From assembly GCA_002751075.1 (NCBI GenBank), contig NAOQ01000001.1:492203-537018 (forward strand): 44,816 nt of DNA, written 5' to 3'. The translations under genes and the position numbers were made by a program. Positions 1 to 13,200 of the stretch are shown in pieces. How positions within the stretch are numbered: position 1 is the first letter of the stretch; each line of letters starts with the position of its first letter. The notes beneath the pieces were generated by a model. That model saw only the letters and a program-made list of their open reading frames with translations. It searched no databases and was not told the origin of the DNA. This stretch comes from Ichthyophonus hoferi (Eukaryota; Opisthokonta; Ichthyosporea; Ichthyophonida; Ichthyophonidae).

Positions 1-37
1 CCCATGGGTATATAGCCACTATTATACACCCCTCCAC

Positions 38-124
38 CTACGTATGCCGTTGTATGTTAAAGAATACGAAGACAATGGTCAAAAGTGGCTTTGTGGATAG
101 AACAACCGAGATCTGACGAATGAT
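38..124 (-). other. Possible terminal exon of an unknown gene
   Basis: After an acceptor-like AAATACAG, 28 codons run to a TAG: a hydrophobic frame beginning IIRQISVVLSTKPLLTIVFV. It could be the last exon of another minus-strand gene or chance. The rest of 1-1207 is AT-rich with no other support for a gene. Confidence 0.2.
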
Positions 125-1207
125 CTGTATTTAGCTTTAGATTGTAGGGTATATTTTGAAAGCGGCGTATGCAAGAAAGAACGAATGAAAATCTATAAAA
201 TCCATGTAATCTGCCACGTACATCTCTATGTATGGATATGTTAGGATATAGTGCATAATCACAATATAGCATATACATTTAAATACGATATTATTTGTAT
301 AAATAAATATATAAACACATTAGCACACATACATACACAGTGCACAACCCGAAACCCAAGGTTAATGCGTGTATTTTAAATACACAAGCAATGCTCACCG
401 CGCTATTTTTTATGTCCTGTACTCTGGTAATAAATATATTATTATTTTACACCTTTTATTTCTGCAAGCATTGCAGGTCCGACAGATTTAGTGCATTGTT
501 ACCATAGATACAAAATCATGTTTCGTACCTATGAAAGATCCAGTTGTTCTGTTATTATATTCGATACGCTGTAAATAATTGGCTTTCCTGGTGGTTATTA
601 TGCTTATTGGCCAATTACCATTTAGCCAAGGGACGAAGTAAAGAGAAACTATTGTATGCAAGATATGATTGTTGACTGTAGGATTCTAATATTATTGTTT
701 GTATTATGGTTTGGCTGAAGGAGATTTAAAGTTAATAATCAAAGAGAACGTCCCATAGTAAAGTATTAGTAGTTATGAATGACTTGGTTAGGATAGCCCA
801 CATCAGTAGATCAAAGGGATGTAAAAAACAAAATATATTGGTGCTTATCTCCGTTACCAGATAAGATCATTTACAAGGGTGTGCCAAGCATCTGGCTATG
901 TATTGTTACTTAGATTATATAAGATATTGCTCAGGGTATGTAAATAAATATGACAGTGTAGTGTATATATAGATATTATAGTGTACAGATAAACAGGATA
1001 ATACACAGTATATATAAACCGAACCGCATTGAATTAATTAGATATGAAAGTGATCCTAACCACCAGAGAATGGTTTTACAGTGCTTTAGGTGGTCTGGCC
1101 AGGCAAGGACCAGCCAATATAATCCTTCAGAAGGTAGGATGATCAAATATAACAAAGGCTGTTATGCGGGTGTTCATATTGTGGGTGGAGACTGGTTTAC
1201 AAGGATA

Positions 1208-1282
1208 TCACTTGTACTCGTTAATGATAAAGTCTTTGATGTAGTCATAGATCTCATACAACGACGCAGCAGGGTCGTCAAT
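1208..1282 (-). CDS. MCMDC2: Alternative/terminal exon of the MCMDC2-like gene
   Basis: This last exon encodes IDDPAASLYEIYDYIKDFII plus NEYK and a TGA, after an acceptor ending TATATAG. It joins in phase to a donor CGG|GTGGGT at 1728 inside the preceding exon. If that donor is not used, the preceding exon reads on for eight residues (VGVYLMLD) to a TGA at 1701-1703. The spliced form resembles the acidic, tyrosine-rich C-terminus of known MCMDC2 proteins better, so I prefer it; the read-through form could be an intron-retention isoform. Confidence 0.65.
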   Translation of the reverse strand: MDDPAASLYEIYDYIKDFIINEYK

Positions 1283-4200
1283 CTATATATATATATAGTA
1301 AATGCAGTGGAGGTGAGCATTGGTGTTTCAAAATTCAAATTAACTTCATGTCAACTTTCTGTTCTCAGGTTAGTTGTCCAAAATATTTTAACGCAAAAAA
1401 ATTATATTGGATGGTTATGTTTATTTTTATAGTTGGAGCAACAAAGTGTGAATGCATACACAATTGAGTATGCTTCCAATGAATTTATGACATTGGTTTA
1501 TATCTCATAAGTAAAAGCTACAATATAGTTGGAGAGTGTTGATGGAATCATACGATATCATATGGTAACCATCTTTTTCTTCTGATTTACAATATATATA
1601 TATATATATCAATTCATTTTCTCTTTTGTATTTTTATATCGTAGTTAGTGATATTAAAGATATATGTGGTTATCATGTTCCTTCGTGAATAACTATTTAC
1701 TCAATCCAACATCAGATAGACACCCACCCGGTCTCCAAAAAGCCACTGATCATCCGCCATATTAGCCTCCAAGGTAGGGAAGTCAGTGTAACCTGTTGAC
1801 CTATGTAGGGTATGACTGTACATCATAATGGCTGCTACTGCCTCTGCCACTGTCACAGGCACCTGCAGTCTTGTTAGTGTTAGCATGTAAACAGAGTTGT
1901 GCTATTGTAGACATTTTATTAAGGTTTCGTTCTATTTTCAACTTATATTTCTGAATCAGTCTTCCATATATAACTAAACACGGGCTTCTCGGATTCCCGA
2001 TTCCCTGAATACTGATTGATAAGTACTATTGACACAAGACAAATAGGCTAATAGCATACTGGGATCACAGCAGAATTATCATTTCATCATCATTTTAATG
2101 ATAGTAAGAGCCATTCTAAAAGATGCTTCAAATATAGCCTACTGGAATAGACAGGATCAGTGAGGTATTGTATTTCTTATACACCATACCCACACCCAGC
2201 GAGTGTTGAATGCTATCTCTGGAGGCTTGTAATCTACTCTGGCATGCTAAGCTAAGGTGTTAATATTTATAATATCACAACACCATTTAATTAGGCAGTA
2301 AGCTATAATTTTTCCACAAAAGATCAGTATAGGCCTAAAAGGATGAACCAAGAATACCATAGATAGGGTTTACAGGCAAACATGAAACAGAGGAAAAATA
2401 ATATAAAATCACCAATCCAATAAGTGACACTAACCAAATGCAAAGAATGTAAGAGTAGAAGGAAGTCTGTCCTGTAGTTATAATGGATATATAACTATAG
2501 AAAACGGTAAGAAAAGGGAGATAAAGGATGATTGGCAGAACAAATCAATGACAATAAATATCTTATTAAAAAAAAAACATATTTTCCGTGGGGAATATCA
2601 GGTAATATCAATAACATTGCTGTATCTTCCCAAAATAATATGTACATCCCTTAGTGTATCATAGAAATCAAACCATGTTTATATTTATATATGGATATTG
2701 TTACATATAAGAAATCATAAAGCAAATAGTCATGCTATTATGTCAAGATATTGTATTAGACTGAGACTTATATTAATACATACATATTGTTTCCTTTTGC
2801 AATAACAATCAACAATTGGCCCTACCTGACTAGCTGACTACCCATTTAGAGTTACATAAATACCAATTATTGGTCCAAGTACACTAATTGAGTATAGTAA
2901 TAAAGACACATATTTGACTTGCATCTAATAGGTATTCGATTATAAATTAATAACAAATAGGCATTAGCCCTGTGGGAAGAACTGGTGTCCAGCACAAGCG
3001 AAAAAAAAAAACCAAAAGCTAAAAACATGGTCGACAATTATCACTCCATTAGACTAATTAACACGACAAAAATTGATGACGTTGAGGTCATATTTTCTAG
3101 TTTCATGTTGGTCTGCATGTATATCCCTCATTAACCTATGAGCTATGAACACACCCACACTCCTTTTTGTTGAAACTCAGCTACCTCTTGAACTGCGTCT
3201 CTTTTTCAATCCGCTACGGCATTCAGCTATTATAATAATATGTTGTATTATCTATTCGTGACACCTTTAACTGTCTCCCTGACTACCCAAGGCCTCAGTA
3301 CCACAGGTAGAACACTACGTACCACATTACCCTCCCTGAGCCTTGCAATAGCTATAGCAATAGTTATCATATTTTGAAGACCATGCTTGGGCAATTGCAG
3401 TCCACTATTATTATGACGGGCCCGCCTGGCATAGGGTGGAGTACGGTTAGGAGTCTTTTACTACCTTGTGGGCCTAGGTTGACCCCAGTGGTCTAATATT
3501 AATTTTAGATCCCATGACCATTATACATTGGCTTACTGATACTGGTATAAAGTACTTCTTGTAAGAGATGGTTCCAAGTTAAGATAATCCAAGTTGTTTA
3601 TGCTGCTATTGACTAATTCATAAGTGCTTATATATTGTTTGTTTTTCATTTGCTTCTTTTTAAAGTAATTAAATATCAAAACCGCACAGAAAAGTTTCCA
3701 ATCCAATGAAATATTTAATATTTTAAAAGACAGTGCAGCATAGAGTTGAAAATAAAATTGCGAATTAATAACTACTTGGACTATAATTCACTTGGTCGTG
3801 CAATGGGTGGGCTAGGTGAACTAAAAGTATATCAATACTACCAATATTGCAACATGTTACCGTGACAACAAACAATAGGAGCGTATTATTGTAATAGGAG
3901 CTCTGGTGATTACTTTTAATTACCTTTTAGTTATTATAAGTTATCATATTATATATCCCATATATTCCTACCTCACTCAAATAAATCTATATTAGTCTAC
4001 AGCCTATCATTTCTTGCCATTGATGTAAATCAAGCAATTAATTTGCTGTTAAATAATACTCAACCGATATCTATTTATAAAAATAAGCTATTATACACTA
4101 AATACTCGATGTTTGGTTAAACACTTACTAGTGTGAAAGAAAATATATAACAACGTGTAAGTACTTGTAGGAATACTACTGTATAAATAACAATGAGTGA

Positions 4201-7200
4201 GTATGATTACGACTCTACCCATATGAATGCCAGTATGAGGATAGGGACCAGAGAGACATGATGCATACTGTGCCAGGAAATAGTTCCACAGTAGATCGGA
4301 AGCATCCATCTGGAATACTACCTGTTTGCTGCCAGCCTCTTTGATAATCTGTGCAAAATGTTCCACAAAGGTTGGTGGATGGATTTGCATTAACATACCA
4401 AATCACCATTATAAAAATAAGTTCACAATCAAATAATAATATACAGCTGAGAAAAGGCGGGGAAGTATAGATTCACACAAGGTCTGTGAGCAAGTTTAAG
4501 AGGAGAATATACAGATATATAGGAAGAGATTAGTTTATTCGATAGACACCAACCTGCGTCATCTCATTGGTGCTGGCGGCCAATGACGCAGCAATAACGT
4601 CACCACGTTTGCGTACTACCCAGAGATAAGACAAGTGGCTGCAATTATCATCTTCCCCACTGTACACTAAATCAAACTGTCTGTTAGGGGCCACATATCA
4701 GTAATTAATTTTATAATTTGATAACCAACCTACATACATCTCCTATCACCAGTACAAGCTGATTACATAATGGTTAAATAAAAAAATTGATAAGGTAGAA
4801 ACACAACAAAATATGTGGAGGCTACCGAGTATATATATACTTTTAAATAATAGCAAATTAAAATAAAAAAAATCTGGTAATTTATGTATTTATTTAAGGA
4901 ATTCTCCAAATTTGGTTTAGAAAAATAAACTTACAATAAAAAATAAATCATAAAGTCACATATCACCTGTCAAATATTCAATATATATGTTTCTGCTTTT
5001 ATTTGTGCCAATAAACAGATGTACCCCCAGTTCTTGGTGCATGAGGTAACTTATTAGATGCCTACTTATACCCCCCTTTATCTATTGCTTAGTACTGGCT
5101 ATTATCATATATAATACATTCAATGAAATATATACACGAATATTGGTTTGTTGGACAGGATTATCAAATTTACATTAAATTCATGTGTATTAATATTATA
5201 GCACAAGATTTTATCCAAATATTTGAATTCATACATTATATACTAGGTAATATATTTAAATTTCAAGCTCTATTGGCTAAGACTAACATTAAACAAGGTT
5301 GTACATTAGAAATCCCATTACTAGTATAATCAAAATCATATCTTTGCTTTCCTCTGACGTATTAATAAGTGTATTTGTCCTGTTCTTTTGTGTTTTCTAA
5401 ATGTCACGCCTACTATTTCAGAGTATGTGGTTATTATCATGTATATGCATTACAGATAAGAGTACGTACTGGACCAATCGGTACGTCAATCCGGTTTCCT
5501 CCTCCTATCAGTGTAAAGCATTAGCAAGAGAGGAGCAAACCAGTATATATATATATATATATAGCAGAGAGTGTGAAAAGATAGAATATTGGCCTTGATA
5601 TGTGGTTTGATACAACTGGAATGCTAGTCCTTCTTAACCAATCAATATACAATGTAAAGTAAATACAAGGATAATTGATGTTATGAAGACTGCTAGGTGC
5701 AAGAGAGTCTGTGAAAGGTATAGGTTTATACAAAAACCTGTTGTTTATACATTATAATCATATATTATAATGTAATATATAGAAGGATATTGTTTGCAAT
5801 ATAATTATATGCTTATATATAGCCTAAAGTCCCTATATATATATGCCCTATATGAATTTTAATCAGATGACATAAAATTAATAGGGTAGATACAAGATGT
5901 AAGCACCAATAGATTTGCAATATCACTCTTCTTTCCTCTCCTTCCACTTTTTCTGGGGTCAGCCAATAGAATTATAGATGTGTCAAAGCTAACTATCTCC
6001 CCATTGGGTAATGTTCCAGTACTAGTTGATGAGCTGTGTTTAGCTGTGATCATCATACTGCCATTGACCATTCCTATGGGGCCCCTGTCGTTAATTTTAT
6101 TTTTCACTTTTTGATTCTTGCCAGCCATTTGGCCTGGCATTTTAAACAAGTCTAAGCGAGCCATTAGAAAGATTAATGCTTTTACCTTCCCAAGACAAAT
6201 CAAAACCTCTAGACAGGGAAACAATTGCAGGATTTAAAACTATTTTATAGACCATGCAAGGTTAATCAACTATATTTTTACTTTTAACTGTTACCACAGC
6301 ATTAGTGTTTTCGAGAATACCATGTCATATGTTATTACTACCGAGCCATATATTATTTTTACTATGATAATTACTGTATACGTTATTATGATTATTACTA
6401 TGAAATTTCTTGCATTTGACAACTAGAGTTAGCATTCTAGGCACATATTAACTTAAGATTGGTCATGATTTACTGGTTAGATATTGCCACTACTGTACAT
6501 GCAATCATACCATGGCCACTATGATGTCAATTAAAGGTATTAGTTGTATCTCTTCAATATTATGTATTGGTAGCAAGACGATTGGTGTGCGTATGTATAA
6601 TAAAATGCTTATTGGATCTGTCTATATTTATCCCTAATAGGGTCTCAAAGTTTTTATTGCAATTAACACAGTATATAGTATAATTAGTATCATATATAAC
6701 CACATATACTAAATAAGCAAAGAAATGATAGTTACAATTTAACTAATTCATTAATACAAGGTTTTGAGGTATTATATGTACATAAAATGCTGCATTTAGA
6801 AAGTATAAAAAGATTCTGTCTGAAACAAATTGGTTTCTATTAACTCTATAGCGATACTGAATAAAGTATATACAGATTTTATTCCGAATTCTCTGTTTGC
6901 AATAGTCGGCTGCCACTTTGAATATGGACAAGATAATTATTACACAGACTGAAATCGACAATAATAACTACACCACAATGAAATAATAACTATAACACAG
7001 GGAGATAATGACTAATAAAACAATGTTGATAATTACCGGTAGGAATGTTTGAAATAGGAATAGGCCACTCATACGTCTTAGTTAAGATTGTGACTAAAAG
7101 TAGCCCGTCAGGAGGGGAGATGTAAAAAGAAAAATAATAAAACCAAGTAAAGTATAAAATATAGATCTAATTGTCAAATAAAAGCAAAATCTTCATGCAT

Positions 7201-10200
7201 ATTCATATGTATAATTTGCAATAAAGTTAATCTAGTTTGCAAATGGTTAGTAATCTCACGATTCATATAAATGTATAGCAACTGTCACCCTCATATCATT
7301 GAGAAAAACTCCATTTATTGTAATAATAATGGTGTACCATTTATTAACCATATTATAATAGATCACGACATATCATGCTATAGCACGCCATATTTTGCTA
7401 TCTTTCTAAATTAAGATTATAGTGTAGTAACCAATAGGAAATAAATAATAACCTAAAGCCAATAAAAAATTGATCAATTTTGTTGCGGAATAAGAACTTG
7501 GTTTTATATGTTGCATATACATACACACATCTAACCAATCATATGGATATTCAGATCATACAAACTAACCGTCAGTCAGCATATCCATGCTGTCTCGAGA
7601 TATCTCCTTAGAGCCTGGATGATGTTCTACCAGACATGACCCCGACAGTGCCAGACAAACCGCTCCAGCTGTGGCGGGGAGGAAATATGTCAGTGAGAAA
7701 AAAAGGAAAAGGAGTAGGAAAGACCTGGATTGATTTAGAAATTATCAGCATATGGTTGAGGGCGTATGTAGGTGACTTTGTATGCTATAATTATTCTCAA
7801 TAAGCTTTAAGAGGGAAATATAAGTATGACGAAACACTTGAAAAAACAGATTTAGACTGAGTGTAAGGAAGAGAAGGTGTAGGGGTTGAGTACCAACTAA
7901 TAAGAGAGCAGAGTGCAAGGAAATGTTGGTAAGGGGTTTGTAATTTAAACTGCCAGGAATATGGAATAGAACGTGATCACAAAAAATGATTTTTTAACAG
8001 AAAAGAAAAAGAAGCTGCCTCCAACCCAAAATCTAAAACCAAAAGTATAACCGAGAGATAAAAAAAGAAATTCATAGCTGTAAGAGTATTAATGTAATGA
8101 AGTGGATGGATCAGTAATATAGCCAATATATATGCAATCATGAAATTTCAGTGAAGACTCAACACTCTATTGGCTTAGGCTCACCAGTAACAGTGGCTTC
8201 ATTGGTGTTTTGGCAGCATGTGAATGTTGGTAGTAAGGGAACCAAGGGGGTAGCTGTAACCATCCTAGGGGCCAAGGTGGCAGCATAGCGGCACATACTG
8301 GTTGCTAGGAGTCCACTATTGGTTACTAGAACGTGCAGTGTAGATCGTGCATGGTGATTGGCCCACTTCTTGGTGTTTTTCTCCGGACTCTCCGTACTAT
8401 TGGGCGCATAAGCAAGATCGACCTATTTTAAAACAATAATCAATAGCCAACCATTTTATCTTAATTTAAATAATTAATGAATAAACTCTCAGAATGTCAT
8501 ATTCTAAATATTGGTCAGCCCAGCGTTGATATATTCTATTCACTTTCTGTCTTCTTTAACCTAACCATCTCAACCAATCTAATTTTATCTCTTAGGTTCC
8601 ATATCCAATTGATTAAATATAATAACAGGCCCATTAATCATTAAACACTCCACCAATAAGGATTGTTGTGAGATTATTTATCAATTAAAAAAACCATCTA
8701 TCTTTATGTGCCACCTATTCAACGTACAAATATATCTGAAGGCATGCTAAAAGTTTAAATATAGTTTTAACAACACAAATCTAATAGGGGTCGTCGTTTT
8801 AGACAAATGAAGATGTTAGCAGGATAGACCTTAGAAAGTGGCAATGGATATCAAGAGAAGGGAATGTATGCCATCCCAATAAAGGTGGAGACAAGGGTTG
8901 TAGTATATAGTATACACAATCAATAATGGTTTGCATCCAGGCATGAAAACACATTTACTTGTTTGTAGCTACAGTCTATAATTCTAAGCATGCCATTATA
9001 TACTAGGCATGAATAACAATTCTCGTCTCTATGTGTTTGTACTAGGATAAAAGAAAGCAGTGGGGGCTTGGCAAAGGAAGCCACTGCTAGGGGTATAAAT
9101 AATTCATACATCATACACACAACTAGAGGGAGGTGTGTGAGGGTCATCATCATCGGGGTGCTTCATGGTGGTTAGTTTGGTGGATTTTGATTGGGTAGAG
9201 GCCTGGACAATCAACTGAAGTAGTAAGCCAAGCTTTAGCATTTGATAGGCATCGCAGGGTATAATATGACCTGTTTGGAGAATATTATTAGATGTCCAAT
9301 ATGATAATAATATTTAATATCATCCAATCCAATCCAATCAAATTTAATCTAATCAAATGTAGTCTTATTTCATATAATATAACATAGCATAATTTAATAT
9401 AATCTATAATCTATAACTCAGAGTCAAGAGAATCGATAAAAAAAAGAAAAATAGTGTTAAAGGAATAGATATATGCTTAAAAAACAAAAAACTAAAACAA
9501 GCTTAGAAAGAGAATTGTGTATTCTTATATATCTTGTCGTAAACATGCCAATAATAGGCATTAGTGCATTCCATATTAAGTCAAATACATTAAAGGCAAT
9601 GATTGTCATTGGGTAGATATAAACTAGTATATGTAAATACACCACTGCAGTCTATCTACTTAGCCAGATTTAAACTTCTTAAAGTTTGCATACGCAAAAA
9701 CAAATATAATTCTATTAAGACAGGACTTAACGTTGAATATATACTACAGAGAAAGACTTCTTTTTAAATAGACAATATATAATAGATATATGTAATACGT
9801 ATAGGCAATATGTCATATGCATATATGCGTAGTAGATATATTATGTTTGCGTACTGAATATATATGGTGTATTGTATATATATACAACAGATACATAAAA
9901 TGTACGACGCATACATACACAGAAAATACATGCAGCATATATATTATCAATGACGGATACGTTCAATATGATATGATAGACCAAAGAGCAATAATTATAA
10001 GAGGAAGTAAAAAATATGTTAATAGTTGGTAGGTGTATTCACCTCCAAATCGAGCGGAGAGACTGGTACCAAACCCATCCACTGTGTATTTAATAGATGG
10101 TCACTAAAGGTATATAGAGTGAGGGGAGTGGTAGTAATATACTGCAATAATAATAATAGTGTTAAGAATGATAGCATAATATGATATTAGTAGTAGTAGT

Positions 10201-13200
10201 AATACAATATAATGATAGATCAAAATAGCAGTAATAGGAATAATATACTATAATATTAATAGTATTATTAGAAGTGATAATTTAATATCATAATAGTAGT
10301 AGTAATTAGTACCAATCTAATATAATAACAGTAGTAGCGATATTAATAATATTATATGATAATAGATACTAGCAATAGTAATAGAAATAATATATTATTA
10401 TAGTAATAATAGTATTACAAATAATAATTTAGCATAGTTGTAGTAATAGCAATAATAGTAATACAATGTAATAATAAAAGTAGTTATTAAAAATATATTA
10501 TGGTGATAGTAATAGTATTATCAATAATTTACTCGGAGAATAATCATAATAATAATCTATCATATTAATAGTAATAAAAAAATTTATATTATGATAATAG
10601 TATGCCAGTTGTAATAAAGTACTATAAAAATAATTATAGAAGTAGCATACCATAATAGTAGTAATCCACTGTATATACAATAATCATGGAAATTTTAGTA
10701 GAAATTGTTTTACATATTACAATAAAAAGACTTTCTATCCATGATAATATCAGCTTTGATTTTCAAATGCATCATTGGCTATTGTATGTCTCATTAAGTA
10801 TTATACCCTTACTTGCAACATCTACTTTAAATATTTTCTAACTCCAAATGTTTTAATAGGTTTTCTACTGGACGTCAGATTAAAATTAGAAATTACGTAC
10901 TTTTGTATGAACGGAGCATCAACGAAATACTATACTACCTTGTAAAACATAGTATAAATATATAGTTGTTAATTTTATATTTATAAAATGTTGTTTGGAT
11001 AATTGCAAAAGATAGAAGACATAACCCATATAATGCTTGACGTGACTATATATGTATATGATTTATAGTGAATAGGTAATGCTAAAACATGGTTAATTAG
11101 TATGTTATCACCTGCAAGAGGGCATGTTTGAAAGGCTTCCCTTTGGCCTATTGGTTCTACTAACTGTAATATGAAATGAATTAGAATTATAGTAAATATT
11201 CCTCCATCCTTTGTGTTATATGCGTGTTGATGTATATATTATGGTTTGTCCGGGGATGTTTTTGCTTTGCATTAATCTATATAACTAGTGTCGCTTCCGT
11301 ACCGTGTTAAAAAATTAAATGAATTGTTTATTACTGACATGAGGGACAAATGGTTTTAAAATACACACATTATACCCCTTCCTCTTTTATAAAGCTATTC
11401 ATAAGATTATTTGCCAAATGAGCGTTTTTAATATACACTTAACAGTATATGCCAATATATGTAAAGGTAATTTTGGGGTTATATAAGTTTACCTTATTAT
11501 GTGTTTGTGCTTTTATATGTGAATATGTGTATGATACATGCACACAAATTTGTTTATATATTTATATGTCTCAATTAACCCGTAGTATGCATGAAAATGC
11601 ATAAGCAAGTAAAACATTTATGTATGATAGTACATCATACTGCACAATATGATAATACACTACCATAATATAATTTTATATTGCAATATACTATAATAAA
11701 TCATGGTATGATGATAAAATATAGTATAGTATAATACAATACAAAACAATGTATTGTTTTATATGACAGAATGGATAGGGGTGTATAGGTATGGCTATAA
11801 TATTGTCTTGTAGTTTGTTTACATGTTTGTAAATATAGCTAATGCAAAAAGGAAGAAAAGGGATCATACGCTCTCTTTTGGAGTGAGTGCATGAAGATGG
11901 CCGCTGATGGACGCAGTATCTGGTGCTACACACAGTACCTATATACGTTGTCTAGTAAGATTATTTCAGTATCCCATCTATTAGTGCAATGAGGAAATAG
12001 GGAAAGATCACTCGATTGGTATAGCTGATTGTGTGATTATAATTATAATTACGCATGAGTCAGATGTAGTTGGTTAGTTAAAATTGTCTTCATCATTTGG
12101 CTCTCAAAGTTTAAAATTGCAACTGTAATATATTACAAGTTCACACAATAAGCAATAACCAGAAGGCAAGATCGTGTACACAATAGGGGTTTTAATAGTA
12201 ATATAGATATATGAGGATGATCACACATTTCATGTAAATGTTTACACAATGAAACGATATTTAGGCACATCTATACCATGTAATGCTAACTATTACTTAA
12301 AACATACATTGTTTTTAACACACTATCAGTCTAAAGGTTTTGATTATGCTGTTGTAAACTAGTTAATTATATTATATTAAATAAGATTTTTTTTTCAATT
12401 TATTATTTTGCTACTACCCAATAGCACTGCAGGATGTAGAGCTGCCAAGGAGAGTTGTTAAATTAATTTTGTACACTAAAAATACAAGGTTAGGCAGAGA
12501 TATAAAACATTAACCTGCTAGTAACCACTTGGAATATTACCACTTAAGGTTACCTTACATGCATATGCTTTTTGGTTTATTTTATAGACTTTACAGATCA
12601 GATATACAAGTAAGTGTACAAAATAACAAACAAGGCTTACCTTTAAGTATGGTTCGGCTGTTGTGAACTCTGTATGCGTTGATAACCATTAGTCATTGGA
12701 AGAAGGAACGTGTAATAATAATAAGGTAACATAAGCAAGCCAAAGTAAAGCCATATCTTTGCATAACAATATTGGAATAATTGTGAAAAATATCTTTTCA
12801 AAAAGATGCACCCATACATTGGAAAGTTGTATAAGCAACAATATAGGTAATATTATGCAGAGGAAATGGAGTCATGAAATTCACGTCTAAAAATAAAAAA
12901 TAAACATTCAGAATAAAAATCCTGATTAGAAAAGAGCCAATAGCTTTTTACCATATGCTAAATACATAGTTTTCCTCTTTGGTTTTGTCTTACACAGTAC
13001 AGCAACAAACCTTCGCCAGAGGCTTTATAGTCGATGGAATAGTTGCAACAGACAATGGCTGTAACAGTAATCATGGTACCCACCTCAAAGGAATCAACAT
13101 CCTGCCCTGCATGTACGTGGTGTTAGCAACTAGAAAATCAGAATATGTATATATATATCTATGTCGGAACTAGAGACACAACAGTGGCCTTGCCGTAAGA

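Noticed and set aside
1070-1432. 120-codon plus-strand frame, among the longest in the left part
   Set aside because: It lies antisense to the last MCMDC2 exon; the open frame follows from the coding strand opposite, and it has no recognisable domain.
6166-6224. Upstream extension of the MCMDC2 exon at 5894-6151 with a possible start codon
   Set aside because: The acceptor at 6151/6152 joins the preceding exon in phase; the extension is intronic.
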